The notes: generated by a model from the letters alone, not told the origin. Counted from the stretch's first letter, positions 12,833 through 24,880 are shown. The stretch: 64,000 nucleotides of DNA from Rhabdornis inornatus (GCA_013397075.1 VWZS01002874.1:312037-376036), one strand, 5' to 3'. Program-made: numbers and translations.

Positions 12833-13540
12833 GAGCAGCCCTGCCAAGGAGGGCTTCGGGGTGCTGGTGGAGGAGAGGCCAGACATGACCCAGCCATGCA
12901 CTGGCAGCCCGGAAAGCCAAACATCTCCTGGTCTGCACCCAAACCAGCGTGGGCAGCAGGGGAGGGAAGGGATTCTGCCCCTCTGCTCTGCTCTGTGAGA
13001 CCCCACTTGCAGTGCTGCATCCGGCTGAGGGGTCCTCAGCACAGGAAGGACATCAATTTCTTGGAGTGAGTCCAGAGGAGGGTCAACAAGACAATCAGAG
13101 GGACGGAGCACTTCTCCTGTGAGGAAAGGCTGAGAGAAATGGGGTTGTTCAGCCTGAAGAAGAGAAGTTTCAGGATGACCTAATTGTGGCCTTCTGGTAC
13201 CTGAAGCGAACTTAAAAAGATGGAGACTCTTTACCAGAACATGTAGTGTCAGGACAAGGGAGAATGGCTTTAGGCTGAAAGAGGGAAGGATCAGATTAGA
13301 TATTAAGGAAAGAGTCTTGACTGTGAGGGTGGTGAAGGACTGGCACAGGTTCCCCAGAGAAGCTCTGGATGCCCTGTCCCTGGAGTGTTCAAGGCCACAA
13401 GAAGGATGGCGTGCCAAGCAAGCTGGACTAGTGCAAGGTGTCCCTGCCCATGGCAGGGCTGTTGGAACTAGATGAAGCTGAATGGAACATAACAATTGCT
13501 AATGTACCTTCCAACCCAAACCATTCCTTGATTCTATGAA
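12833..13540 (+). mobile_element. CR1 LINE fragment, 3' end
   Basis: About 0.7 kb from the 3' part of a CR1 retrotransposon in + orientation, ending in the family's ATTCTATGAA terminus (13531-13540). Typical CR1 phrases are visible, such as ggcacaggttccccagagaa and ccttccaacccaaaccattc. The long frame on the opposite strand (228 codons) is antisense to CR1. It lies directly upstream of HACD4 exon 2, so in intron 1 or the promoter. Confidence 0.9.
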
Positions 13541-16500
13541 ATATAAACAGATCAGTAAAAACTGTGTGTGTCTCTCAGAGGTCCCAGAACAGAACTCTGT
13601 CTAATGGATTAAAGGCTCCCTTTGTTGCTGTACTTAGGATATGCCCAGAAAAATTTTCAGAGTCCCCACCAATCATTAGGGTGATCTATGGCCAAAAAGT
13701 GAAATTTGTGCCTCCAGAGGAAGAAATATCTAAACAAAGACACTCAACTTCTGGATTCAGGTTGCATTTAATAAAATCTCCTGTGGGAGAAGATTAACTT
13801 TTGCAGCTATTCTAACCTAATTTTCATGGACAATCTGACTTTTTGCAAAACTCCATAAGCTGTGCATATACCTAATTACCCATAAATGTATTTTCTTCTG
13901 GTCTATTCTAAAAAGAGAGGCTTACCTTTCCTCCAGCTGAAGACTATTTTTTAGGAAATTACCTTGTTAATTTTGCACTAGAATTTATCTCCTATATTGG
14001 ATCTATTAATTTTCTGCCCTAGTAAGTAATATTCTCTTCAAGTTGTGCTTTGATCCTGTGTTCTTGTGGTATGTCTCTGCCAAAAAAGAGACATTTATAT
14101 CTGTACATTAACAAATTTAATAAATGTCTCTATTCAAAAATATCTAAATTTGATAAATGCCTATACATCATTCCTAGCATTGGACCGTAAGTAACAATAC
14201 AGAGACATTTAAATTGATCTAGATAAACCGATCTTCTAAATTTTTATTGTAAGTAAATCCCAGGGAGGTCATAAAAAGTGCTTGTCTTCCTCTCTTCCAG
14301 TTATGTAGGATGGTGGCTATGCACATCAACATTTCTATAAGCACAAAAAGATTTGTGGGAATAAAGTATTTCCCAAAAGACATCATTATCCTTTGATACT
14401 GTGAAAATAAGACATACAAGGACCCAAACAAAGGAATCTATTCCATGTATACCTTCCTTTTGGGAAAAGTAGGATACAACTGAATTGAAGTCCAGCGAGA
14501 TCTATTAATATTTAACCCAAATTCCATCTGTTTTATTACTGAACGACATTTTGTTCCATCTTGTGGTAAGAAGAAGTTGGGAAAATATATATTATAAAAA
14601 GTCAAAAAATTAACAACATTGTTCTGTGTTAAGAAACAGCCCTATTACTGGATGGATAGGAATTACTGTATGGAATTTATAGGAACAGACATTAAAATCT
14701 TGAGCATTTCCAGTCAGCAGCTCCACCACTCTCTTTGGTCTGATACTGCTGTGTAGGCTTCATACTGGATGCAAGCTGAGCGTATGGTTTCTTTTTTCTG
14801 AAGCTTAGTTTGCTACATGTGTCTGTCATCCTCAGAGCCTGTCTTTCAGTGATTTGGTTGTATTTTCCAAACTCTTCCTGCATTGGCTAGCTAGAAAACT
14901 GTTGTTTTTGCAGTTCTTAAGGTACTTAATCTTGACCAAACGGGGAATAACATTTGTAAATGCAGCCTCACACTAGTGTTTTGGCAGTGTGGCAGGTGTT
15001 GCATGTTAAAACACATAATTTTAAAAATATGCCAGTGACTGCTGAAATGTGTACAGACTGTTGACATTAATGGATGGCCCCATATTCCCCAAGGAGTGTA
15101 GAGATGTGCACTGCTGGGCAGTGTGCTGGTGTTACATGGAGGACAGATCCTGGCCATAGAGCTGCGAGCAGCACAGTTCCCTCCCTTGCTGAAACTCTCC
15201 ACTGTGAAGAAACAGCCCTGATCTGAGAATGCATCACTCTTTTTCAGCCTACTTTGTTAATCCCCACACAAAAGATACCTAAGACCAAACAAAAGCTTTT
15301 CACAGAAGTGAAGAAATCTGAAGAGACTGAAAGGTGATTTAAGTGTGATAAAAGGAAGCTGAAATGTAACTTTTCAGCAAGGTCCTTCTCATCCAAAGGC
15401 TGGCCTCTTTACCTACAGAAACAGAAGGAGGCTAAAGAAAACCCATTTCCTTGTCCCAACTCTGTGTCACAACACAAATTTCAGGCATCTGCTTCTATGT
15501 GAAATGTGAAGGGCAGAAGAGATGGTCTTTATTTAGATCCCCTGCTCCCATCGGTTCACAGCAGGGATGACTCTACATTTCACTCCCAGAACCTGCTTCT
15601 GCAGCACTGCTGCAGACAAAACACAGACTATCCTTCGGGTAGTGGTTCAGCTCCTGAGCCTGCCTCAGACTTGCTGGCTAGTCTTCCAAATTTTGCCACC
15701 CTGGTGCCTGACCTGCTGCACATCTTTCCTTTGTATTGTGATTTGCTTTAAGGCGTTCAAGTTTTTTTTTATTTGGAGGAATTGCAGGCGGCAGGGTGGT
15801 CATAGCACGTTTCAGTACTCTGCCTGCATTGATGAGATGACAGGAGAAAGAAACAAAGACTCCTGGGTCTTGCAGGAGATAGACCCAGAAGGCTGCATTT
15901 GCCTGCTGTTTTAATTGTCAGTTTCACTTTATCTCTTGCGGTTGATTTTATGCCAAATACATTGAAATGCTAGGGATGCACTTATCATATGTAATATCAA
16001 CCTTGCTTAGCAGAAAACTTATCTGCTTTCTCTGTGGGCTCAAAAACCAGAAAACTAGATGAAATGTAAGAAATGTCAGCGCATGCAGCAAAGATTTTAT
16101 CATTTTAGTTGCAAAGCCTGATGTATTTCCTTGGGCAGAAATTTCATGAAGTGTAACTGTTCCATTTTATTATTTTTATCACAAAGGTCTTCGGTGTGTC
16201 TCTGTGGTAGCTATCATCCAAGGCTAGCATGCAGATAGGTGCCCCCAGTTTCTGAGGGGTGGTCATAGCCCTGCTCCCCCATGAGCTAAGGTGACAGCAC
16301 AGCAGAGGGACACAGGTCAGGTCAGCCCCCGCCCCATCTGCGTGTCCCTTGCAGGGTGCCAGGACCAAGGCCACACCCAGGGTGTTCTCAGGGCTGTCCC
16401 ACACGGGGAGTCCCACCCAGGCCTGCGTGCACACAGCACTTCCCTGCTTCCCTCAGGACTTCTGTGCTCGCCGCCTTCCTGCGTGCGCGTGCTGGCTGAC

Positions 16501-16918
16501 CACACACGTGAGGAACCAGCCCTCATCCTGAAACCAGAAAGGTTCTTTTTTTTTTTCCTTAGCAGACAAGATCTGCTAGAAAATTCCCTCTGCTGACATG
16601 GTTTCCTTTTCTAAGTCACATTAAGTCATGTTGGTCTGAACTGCTGTGTCTTCCCCTTCCCACCCATGACAAGCTGCAAACTCTGTAGTTCAGGAAGAAG
16701 AGAGCTGCTGAGTACAGCTACTGTACTTTTCTCCCACAGGCACATCCCACCCACTGTTTTTTTCCCTTTCCTTTTTGCATTTGAGCAGTCTGTGTCACCT
16801 GCACTCAAGAAGTATTACCTGTTGCAGGGATCGGACTGCTGCTGTTGCTCCTGAGTTTTCTCCTTTTTCCGCTCTGCAGCTGCAACAGCTGTTTGTCAGG
16901 AGATCACCCCTCCTCTTT

Positions 16919-16943
16919 CCTCTTACCCCACCCCACGACGTCA
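16919..16943 (-). promoter_or_regulatory. Candidate HACD4 promoter or exon 1 area: CRE-like site plus splice donor
   Basis: An eight-base CRE-like element (CGACGTCA, one mismatch) at 16936-16943 sits about 10 bases from a strong minus-strand donor, GTAAGAGG, in a locally GC-rich context. This could be the end of a non-coding HACD4 exon 1 about 4.2 kb upstream of exon 2. No in-frame ATG before this donor fits the exon 2 phase. This is inference from two short motifs. Confidence 0.2.
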
Positions 16944-17070
16944 TCGTATGTAGCACTAAGCAGGAACAGCACTGCACTTCCCGAGAAAGAAGTTTTTGAA
17001 CCCAAATATCTACACTACATTTGCCCTGACCCTCAGTCAGCCCAGCCCAGCCCAGCCCGGCCTAGCACAC

Positions 17071-17125
17071 CCTACCCTACCCTACCCTACCCTACCCTAC
17101 CCTACCCTACCCTACCCTACCCTAC
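17071..17125. repeat. (CCTAC)11 pentanucleotide array
   Basis: Eleven perfect CCTAC units, preceded at 17039-17058 by a few CCCAG units. It resembles telomeric CCCTAA minus one base but is a pentamer, so it is a simple tandem repeat and not telomere sequence. Confidence 0.95.
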
Positions 17126-19780
17126 CGTACTCTTAATTGGTTACTTACTGTTGTACCAGTAAACTAGTCTGTAAATCCCACTAACCCTATTCCTTAACCC
17201 AGAACAATGCTTTGAAAGATTACAGGAGGGAAGAAATGCAAAACTGTAGTGCTTCTTTTATGCTTAAATCATCAGGACTTCAGCAATGCTATCAACTCCA
17301 TCCAATGATAAGGAAGGATGGAAGCAAATAAAATTTGAGAAGTTTAAATTATTTCAGATAGAGGAAAGAATTTTTCACTTATTTTATAGAAATGTGTGGG
17401 TTTCCATGCCCCTGTGAAATATGGACACTACTTGCAGAGTGAAAATATGTGTTCATCCTAGTTTACTTCTGCCCAAGGTGTCTGGGATATCTCAGCATAA
17501 ATCAAATGAGGAATACCCTGACTTGTTTATAAACTCCCTTCTGCCCATAAGTAAGTTTGCCACAGACATTCATGTTGAAATCACACCTCATCTTGCAGTG
17601 AGATTCGAAATTTGATGCTATAAGTGAAGAGCACACTGAGGATGTGATAAGCATAGGATGTTATGTGTAGGTACAAAATGCTAGAGGATAAAATGTCCCT
17701 TACTGGGTCTCATCCCTATTGCAAGTGGCACTGAGCTCACCACAGACTGGCCAGGACCATGCCTGTGGTGTCCTGGAGTGGTGCAAAATATCTCCCTGGC
17801 TAGTGGATGATTTCCTGGCAGGCAGAGTGGGACACCGTGTTTTCCATGGTTATCTCTCTTCAAACCATTGTGTTTCTGTAGCACACCTTAATCCTGTTTT
17901 TCATTTAAACCTCTCCACATGGAAGCAACTTATTTTTACGATGCAAATGTTGACTTTTTAGGTTGATTATTATAACCTGCTTTTACTGTTCTTTAGGAAT
18001 CCAAATCTACATATTCAGGGACAATATAATCTGTTTTTTTAGGGTAATGATTTCTTACAATTGATTTTTCTTCCAGGGAGCAGTGCAAATAGCATCTCTC
18101 ATTTTCTGTTAAAGAAACCTAGCCTTTATCCTTTATCACGTCCTTCCTTGTCATTCTGAGCCATCCTCTTTCCAGCAGTATGGGAGATTCACAGGTTTTG
18201 CTTCGGAGGCAGTGAAAAGATGAACTAAGTATCAAAGACATACCCAGTTATTAAATGAGTCATGTTTCTACAGTATCTGTATGTCCTAATTCACTGCTCT
18301 CATTTTCATTTCTGGATAAGACCCACAACCCCATCAAATATGTTACTACAATAATAAAGAGGAATTGCTGCTAGATGGGCTGGGAGATTTCACTTTATTT
18401 AAATGATAGTCCTCATTAAGTCTCTCATAACGGAAGTTGTGATGATAGCTTCTGACATTTTCTAGGAATTTAATGGTTTGCAGATATTGAACTGTGGGAA
18501 ACTGTGAAGGAGAGGGAGATGTGCCCTATTTTTATTTTGAAAAGGAAACAAACAAAAAACAAGAAGAAAAAGGAGAAAGTAAAGCAAGTGTTCAGTATCT
18601 TGAACTACTTCTAATGACCAGTAATCCTGTCCAACATAAATCCTTTTAAAATACAAATGAGTGGCTCTGACAGGATTTAATACTTGTCACAAGGACAACA
18701 CTGTGAGTTCTATGGCAGGCACCAGGAACTTATTGTAATTTTTAAAATATTATAATCACAAGAAAAAGTATGTTATAGCCAATGCAAGTTGTTTCCCAAA
18801 AAGTGGAGACCAGAACAGAGTACAACTCTATCCAAAGAGAATTGAAAAGGAAATATATTAATTGCTTAAAGAGAGAGCAACATTTTGAAAAACAGTTGAA
18901 GTCAAATAGGCTTTATTACTTTGTCAAAGAAAAGCTTTCTGTTTTATATAAATATGTCAAGATATTTCCTTTCTGGGAATTGTAACACACAGTACACCAG
19001 TTAAATCCAGAGGAAGTTGTGCAGGTTCTGGTCTACCATGATAAGAAACTTAAGGAATAGCATAGACAGGAAGAGTTACAGTGAGTAGCTATGTTGGTAG
19101 CTGCTGCACTGAGGCCAGATATGTTATGTGAAATCTTAGTAGTTAATCTACTAAGTGTGAATTTTGACTTTGCAAATGCACTTCCATGCTTTAACAGTTA
19201 TTTTTTAGCAGGGAGTGTTAATTGTGTTTACTTTCACATGTTCAAAAGCAGGTGATATTATTCACTTAGAACACTGAATTCCTCATTGATGAAGGTAATG
19301 TGGTTTTAGGATTCTGACTGTGAGCACTTGGGCTCAATGAAATTGGTCTTAGAAAATGTACTAACCTTGCAGCCTCTTGTATAGAAAACTGAGGCAGGAC
19401 TTGAATTTCCCTTTGCTCATCTGCTCATCACTTGCCATTGCTTCTTCGTGAGCTCCACTGAAATTAAACCAGAGAGCTATCAGTTCACATGAGATGGGAT
19501 TTTCAATTTTGAAGTCATACAGAGAGAAAAAGAATTAATTCAGGGCACAACTAATGAAGAGCCTGAATGGTGTTTGGAAGCATGGTGGGGTTGGCAGTGT
19601 GTCGGCAGAGGGGTGGCCCCACAGCACCACTCCAGCTTCCCTCCAGATTGCAGGCTGGGTTGTGACACTGGGATGGATGAAAGCTGAGAAGAAAGATTGT
19701 CTTCACATTCCCTGTTAGATGATTGCTCCTCTAGGAGCTCTCAGCACTGAAAAAGCCCTTGCGCCTTCCTGAGGATATCA

Positions 19781-19788
19781 TGACGTCA
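19781..19788. promoter_or_regulatory. Perfect CRE palindrome
   Basis: TGACGTCA, the full CREB/ATF site. It sits in intergenic sequence between HACD4 exon 2 and the interferon gene, without an obvious TATA box or exon beside it. Whether it is used is unknown. Confidence 0.3.
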
Positions 19789-21950
19789 GTAGAAATGTGG
19801 GAAATTACGGTACAAATTACTCATACCTGCCTATATGAGGATTGGAAGATTTTTGAATATTAAAAATCAATGACCTTGTTGGAAAGTATTGATTGCAATC
19901 TTACTTGCTTTGTTCGTAATTGTTTTCCTTTGCATTAAATTTCTGAAGCAAAGTAAATTCATTCTGTCAGTTAAAACTGAGAACTGACACTTTCACAATT
20001 TACTCTCTATCTTTGTCACCCTCATTTCTTAATCTTCCCTCTGATTTGCTTCCTGGAACAACCCTGTGTTCCTCAACAACTGGGAGGGGGAGAACAGATT
20101 AGGGCTAGCCCTAACAAGGGGCAGACTGGACTGAAAGGGGCGAAGACCAGCAGGATGTAGCAGTCTGTGGGCACTGTCTTCCCAAGAGCAGTTCCTGATC
20201 CCTTTTCCTGCCCACAGCCCCCGCCCTGGTGTCGGTCTGCCTGCTCCACCACAGCCACCCCTGTAACTTCCCCAGGGCTGCTCTGAAGAACAAGCAACAA
20301 GGGCTAATCCTGGGTGATTGTTTGGAGAGTTATTTCCACAGGCTTTTGTCCTGTTTTGCTTTGGGATTTTCTTCTGGTTTGGGTTTACTTTTTTTATTTC
20401 CCCAATTTAAAACTTAAGCCAGAGCTGATGGAACAAGCCAAACCCATGGACAAAGTGCTTTGAACAGCTGTAGTTGATAGTTAACTGAGCTTTGTGAATA
20501 ATTTTTTCCAAAATAAAGTCTGGAACAAGTATTCTTCAGTTCTGCTGTAGCTATTCTTAAATTTTGTGTGGGAGACAAGGCTTTTGACCTCAGTCTCATA
20601 AATCTACACCAGAAAACTAACTCTGCAAAGATGAAAACTTGCCATTTTTAGTGTCCCCAAAGGTGCAACGTGGCTAAGTCCGGCACAACACTGATAAGCA
20701 AGGTGCTGTGAGACTAGCCGTGAGAACAGCCGTGGCTGTGACTGGGAGCTGTGCTGCACAGCATTGGTGTGTGAGTCTTAGTGAAAAATTTATGAGGCTT
20801 CTGGGCTTATGATCAGTCCCTTCTTGGAAGGATTTTGTTTCATCAATGCTAAATTTTCCATGGGGACTTGAGACTTCGCATTTACTGTTTTATTTATTTC
20901 CATTTGAAAAATAATGTATGAATTTGCCTCATCTAACTTCTAGAAAAATAATACCTGGAAGAAATACCAGAGGATTTCAGCTAGGCAGGGGCATAACACA
21001 CAGCTCCCCTGGTAGCACAGTGGCAATGAAATGCGTATTACTCCAAAATGTTACAAGGGCAAGATGAAGAGAAATTATTTGCTGAATCTCCATCTTTCTT
21101 ACTTTACTCTTAAGAATCCTTACCTTTCATTACAGTAAGAATAAAACAAAGGCATATTGGCTTGCAGTTTTCTTTTTCCTTTTTATTTGTTCTGTAACTA
21201 TGACTATTCCAGGGTCTCCATATTTAAATGTCTTCTAGATAAATATTGTCTCAATACAAATAATTTCTGTTGCCTCACAGTTGGCCAAAAAGTAATTGAA
21301 ATAAAATGTTGCTTTATGAGCTCCTATCCTTCGTCTGTGAGATCTTGTTTTTTTCAAGAGTAGTTTATTTTTGTTTCGGTTCGCTTCTGTGGACCAATAG
21401 CACTTGATTGATAAGCATGCTCATAAAGAGCTGAAACACTGTCTTGCCAAAACACAAGTACATTCACCTAAAATTCTTACATTTGTCTCTAATTTCACTT
21501 TGCCCTCTAGTGCCCATTCTGTTTTTTTCCCACACTGCAAAATACTGTGTTGACTGAAATACGTCAAAACACATTTTTATTTGATGAGGAGATTTTAAAG
21601 GACAGCTATGAGTTAAAAAGAAAACTTAATGATAAGAAAGTTTCTGAACAATTGGTGGGCTCTAAATTAACATATTCCCATTGCAGACAAGTTAGGCAAT
21701 AAGAACTGGAACCTCTCACGAGAGTGCAGCTGAAAAATATTTCATACTGTTTCCAAATTTCAGTAAGAGTAAGATCATTTCAATAACAGTTTTCTGCATT
21801 GCAAAAGCCATCCAAGGATATCAGAACCAGAATGGTAAGTAGGCTGAATGTAATTTTATTGTACAGGTTTGAAGAAGTACAAAAAACAAACAAGCAACAG
21901 AAATTAGATTTGAAATAGTCCCAGGGTGAGTCCATTTCAAGTGCTGTTAG

Positions 21951-22175
21951 TTATGAAGCAAAGAAATACATATTTTGTTGTAACATTTGTTGTAAGGTGA
22001 CACCAGGAAAAAATACTCTGATAAAATACTCTGGTTTTTTGGTCTTTTTTGTTGTTCTGATGATGGTGAAGTTGCTAGCTGTTTTTATTTCTGGTATTTC
22101 AGCTTCATCCATGAGATCCATGTCTGCCATCTCTTCTTTAGCTTTCGTCCATGAGTGGTAGAGGGCATGGACACC
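21951..22175 (-). other. Possible 3'-terminal exon of an unidentified transcript
   Basis: On the minus strand a good acceptor (TCTCTTTTGCAG) is followed by about 73 open codons to a stop at 21951. The frame starts GVHALYHSWTKAKEEMADMD and continues through an acidic stretch (DEAEIPEI) and a Lys-rich stretch (TTKKTKKPEYF). I do not recognise the family and see no convincing upstream partner exon. It may be a lineage-specific exon, an lncRNA exon or chance. Confidence 0.2.
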
Positions 22176-23539
22176 CTGCAAAAGAGACCTGTGTCATAGA
22201 TATGATACCTGAGACCCCATGCACCATCACTGCTGTTCATACCAGTCCATTTTTATTATCTCCCCATTCTGTGATACTTTTTGGAATGGCTGGAGATAAG
22301 AAAAAACTTTAAAGTTGTTCTTTACCTGATGCTTAAACCAACCTCTGGCAATTTCAACCCTCCAGGACTAACACCACCTTCTTTTGGGATCCACAGATAT
22401 GCTCTCTCCTCTGCTTCTTTATGCCAGACCCAGAAGCCTGTGTAAAATGTACATCAGGGGAGCCACAGATAGATTTTTTTTTTTCACGTTGTTGGGGTTT
22501 TACCAAACTTTTAACTCTATTCTTTGAGTGAAAGTGACTTGATATGGCTCTGTTGCCCTCATAGCAAGTGATTAGGGAAAACCCACTGTTTGAAATGGAG
22601 TTACCCAGGGACAGTTTCCCAAGGGTAAAATCCAGGCCCACTTTTATTGCAAGCTATTTTAAGGAATTTGATTATATTATAATTATTACTGAAAGCTGTG
22701 TAGTTTGGAGGGGAAATTAATTGGAGGACTATACATCTCTGTGGTTCAGTTTGTGAGCAAAGGGAAAGAGGCATATTTCATGAAGCAATAAAGCACAGCA
22801 CTGGGTGGTGATGTTTGAGGTTGCAGTAGCCAGGATGAATATACCCATGAGCAAGTAGAACATGCCACAGGCAGATGTGGTTCTAGAGTGCTTTTACATA
22901 GAAAAGTTACTTCAAATAATCTTATGAAAAAAGTTGATGTGAATTGGAAACACTGCAGGAAGGAATAAAACCCTTGCCCCAAATAGTTAGAGGCAATATA
23001 TTTCAACTAAAAGTTACATTATCCAATTGGGAAGATGCTTCAGAAGCCATAACTACTGTGAAAAATGTACTATGTAGATGAATCTTTCTAGAATTATTTT
23101 ACATCTTTGAACAAAGCAAATGTTAGAATGACTCTAATGTAAAAAAAATTACTTGGTTGAAAAAGAGGATACAAACTTTCAAAGAAAAATGCATATTCTC
23201 AGCCTAAGTCAGGACCATGTAAATAAGTAGTGCACCACTTTATCTTCGATGCAGTCTGAATCAGTACAAATCTAGCAATTCCTGTAAGGCGTGGAATGGG
23301 TAGTTCATTCACAAATATGTGATTCTCTACTTGTAGGTGAAATAGAGATGGAAAATAGCTGCATGTTTTCTCAGCAGAAAACACCATAAGATGTCACTAT
23401 CTGTCAAAAGCTGCAATATCTTCCTAGGGAGTAACCCTCACTGAAAATTCTTATAAATTAATTTATAGCTAGAGTAGGCAGCTTGCTTACCAAGGAAAAA
23501 TATTGCATTACATTGAATAGTGCATTACATTTACAAAAT

Positions 23540-23641
23540 TAAATTTCAGAAGCATAATGATTTAAATACAATAAAAATTAACTAGACCACGTAGATCATA
23601 GAACAAATAATAAATGTTATTTATAATATTTGTTTATAAAT
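23540..23641 (-). promoter_or_regulatory. AU-rich element region in the interferon 3' flank
   Basis: Within about 140 bases after the stop codon the minus strand carries four ATTTA pentamers (+ strand taaat at 23540, 23563, 23611 and 23637) in very AT-rich sequence. AUUUA clusters destabilise cytokine mRNAs, including interferon mRNAs. The motifs are seen; use in decay is inferred. Confidence 0.45.
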
Positions 23642-23675
23642 ATTATCAATTATGTGAGGTTAAAATCTTTGTACC

Positions 23676-24230
23676 TTAGTTTTTAAGTTTCCTTGTCACC
23701 TTATCAATCAGTTGGAGACATTTCCTCATTTCTGCACGGCTGATCTCCCAAGAACACAGGTCGTGTTGTCTGTCTTTAAGAAAACAGTCTATTTTTTGGA
23801 AGTACTTTTTTAATTTCAGCCTGCTGGCTTCTTTACTCCAACGGTGTTGGGTGTGCTTTTTGATTACACATGACTCCAATTGCTCAATTTGCAGATAAAG
23901 TCCATTTTGGAATTGATCCAGAGCTGTTCCATCCCAAGCAGCTAGAGTCAGGTTTTTGCTAAAGATATAGAAGATATGTTGGAAGATCTCTTCAATGGCA
24001 ACTCCGACAGTCTCTTTCTGCCTGGGCTGCAGAACCTGCATAGGAAATCTGAAGGATATTTTCTCTCTTAGACATTTTTGAGGAAACTCTTTTCCCATTT
24101 TATCCAAGAGTCGCAGGCTGTTCTCAATCACTTTCCTTTGCTGCAAAGGGAGGTGGTGGCACTGAAGGCTGGAGATGATGGTGGTGCTTGACAGCATGAG
24201 GCCAATCTGTATCAAGCCAAAAGCATTCAT
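23676..24230 (-). CDS. Type I interferon, intronless
   Basis: A complete 184-codon single-exon gene for a secreted antiviral cytokine that would signal through the IFNAR1/IFNAR2 receptor. Residues 1-23 form a hydrophobic signal peptide and the mature protein probably starts at Cys24. Cys24, 53, 121 and 159 match the two-disulfide pattern of interferon alpha (C1-C98 and C29-C138); the 24-121 spacing is exactly 97. CLREKISFRFP matches the AB-loop block. The region YF...IDCFL then seven residues then CSWEISRAE fits the alpha/beta signature with two conservative differences. One N-glycosylation sequon is at Asn93, and two extra cysteines are at 149 and 171. HACD4 lies downstream on the same strand, as beside the mammalian cluster. 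Family is secure. Alpha, beta or kappa subtype cannot be settled by eye; the promoter layout and position next to HACD4 favour a beta-like gene. Confidence 0.93.
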   Translation of the reverse strand: MNAFGLIQIGLMLSSTTIISSLQCHHLPLQQRKVIENSLRLLDKMGKEFPQKCLREKISFRFPMQVLQPRQKETVGVAIEEIFQHIFYIFSKNLTLAAWDGTALDQFQNGLYLQIEQLESCVIKKHTQHRWSKEASRLKLKKYFQKIDCFLKDRQHDLCSWEISRAEMRKCLQLIDKVTRKLKN

Positions 24231-24334
24231 GGTAAGGACAAGCTCTAATGTTCCTTCTTTCCTGTATATAAATTCTGAGTGCTATGCTGAGTGCTTTGAC
24301 GTTATTTGTAGACTCCCATTTCTTCAAAATCTTG

Positions 24335-24444
24335 ACATTTAATTATACTGTAGGAGAAGTTTTCTTTCATCATTTGTTGGTTTTTAAGGTTTTCCCCCCG
24401 TGTATGCTTTTGACAGCACTTTCATTTTCTGCGTTATGACTTCA
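24335..24444 (-). promoter_or_regulatory. Interferon promoter with ATF, IRF, NF-kB, IRF and TATA-like motifs
   Basis: Reading toward the gene on the minus strand: an ATF/Jun-like site one base off the CRE (TGAAGTCA, 24437-24444); an IRF element GAAAATGAAAGTG (24418-24430); a kB-like GGGGGGAAAACC (24388-24399); a second IRF-like GATGAAAGAAAACT (24358-24371); and a TATA-like GTATAATTAA (about 24339-24348). That TATA would put the start site near 24312 and leave a 5' UTR of about 80 nt, which is usual for type I interferons. Order and spacing resemble PRDIV-PRDIII/I-PRDII-TATA of mammalian IFNB1. A second TATATA at about 24264-24272 is only 34 bases from the ATG and less suitable. Confidence 0.55.
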
Positions 24445-24824
24445 TAGTCTTTTTTTTTGCTTTGTTTCGCTACTTTCTTTTAATTTCAGGTCGATATCAG
24501 AGTATAATCTATATGTATATGTAAGATTATTTATTCTCTCTACTACTAAAATTCTATAGGATATATAATGAGAATTCAAAAGAAACAGTTACAGAAACAC
24601 TTGTTTTCTTAATATTCTAGTAGTGGAAGAACATGCTGAAAAAAAGTAGTATTTTCAGGGATGGGTCAGGGACCTGCTGAATACTACTGCCATCTTGTCT
24701 CCCATAGTGTGATTTATACTTCCAAGCTTCCATTAGGCTTTCTCTACCTATGTTCTTTCAGGAAAAGTGTTTTATTTCTCCTCACTTGTATTTCTTATTT
24801 CTTACAGATATATATCATTAGAAT

Positions 24825-24828
24825 ATGT

Positions 24829-24880
<52 letters not shown>
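24825..24880. repeat. (GT)n microsatellite
   Basis: About 55 bases of GT dinucleotide with one TTT interruption near the start, in the intergenic region upstream of the interferon gene. Confidence 0.97.

Larger units (their letters stand above)
13541..21950. other. Non-coding stretch between the HACD4 5' end and interferon
   Basis: No supported coding exon. HACD4 exon 1 and its promoter should lie here. It contains a GC-richer patch at about 16290-16520, the CCTAC array at 17071-17125 and CRE-like sites at 16936 and 19781. A strong minus-strand donor (GTAAGAGG, + strand 16919-16926) just below the first of these could end a non-coding exon 1. The remaining open frames look like chance. Confidence 0.45.

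Noticed and set aside
12809..13495. 228-codon minus-strand open frame, the longest after TJP2 exon 5
   Set aside because: It is antisense to a CR1 3' fragment and contains only reverse-complement repeat sequence.
17071..17125. Interstitial telomere
   Set aside because: The unit is CCTAC (five bases), not CCCTAA; a simple pentamer repeat explains it.
24264..24272. TATATA as the interferon TATA box
   Set aside because: Only 34 bases from the ATG, so the 5' UTR would be under 10 nt. The TATA-like box at about 24339-24348 fits the enhancer and a usual leader length better.
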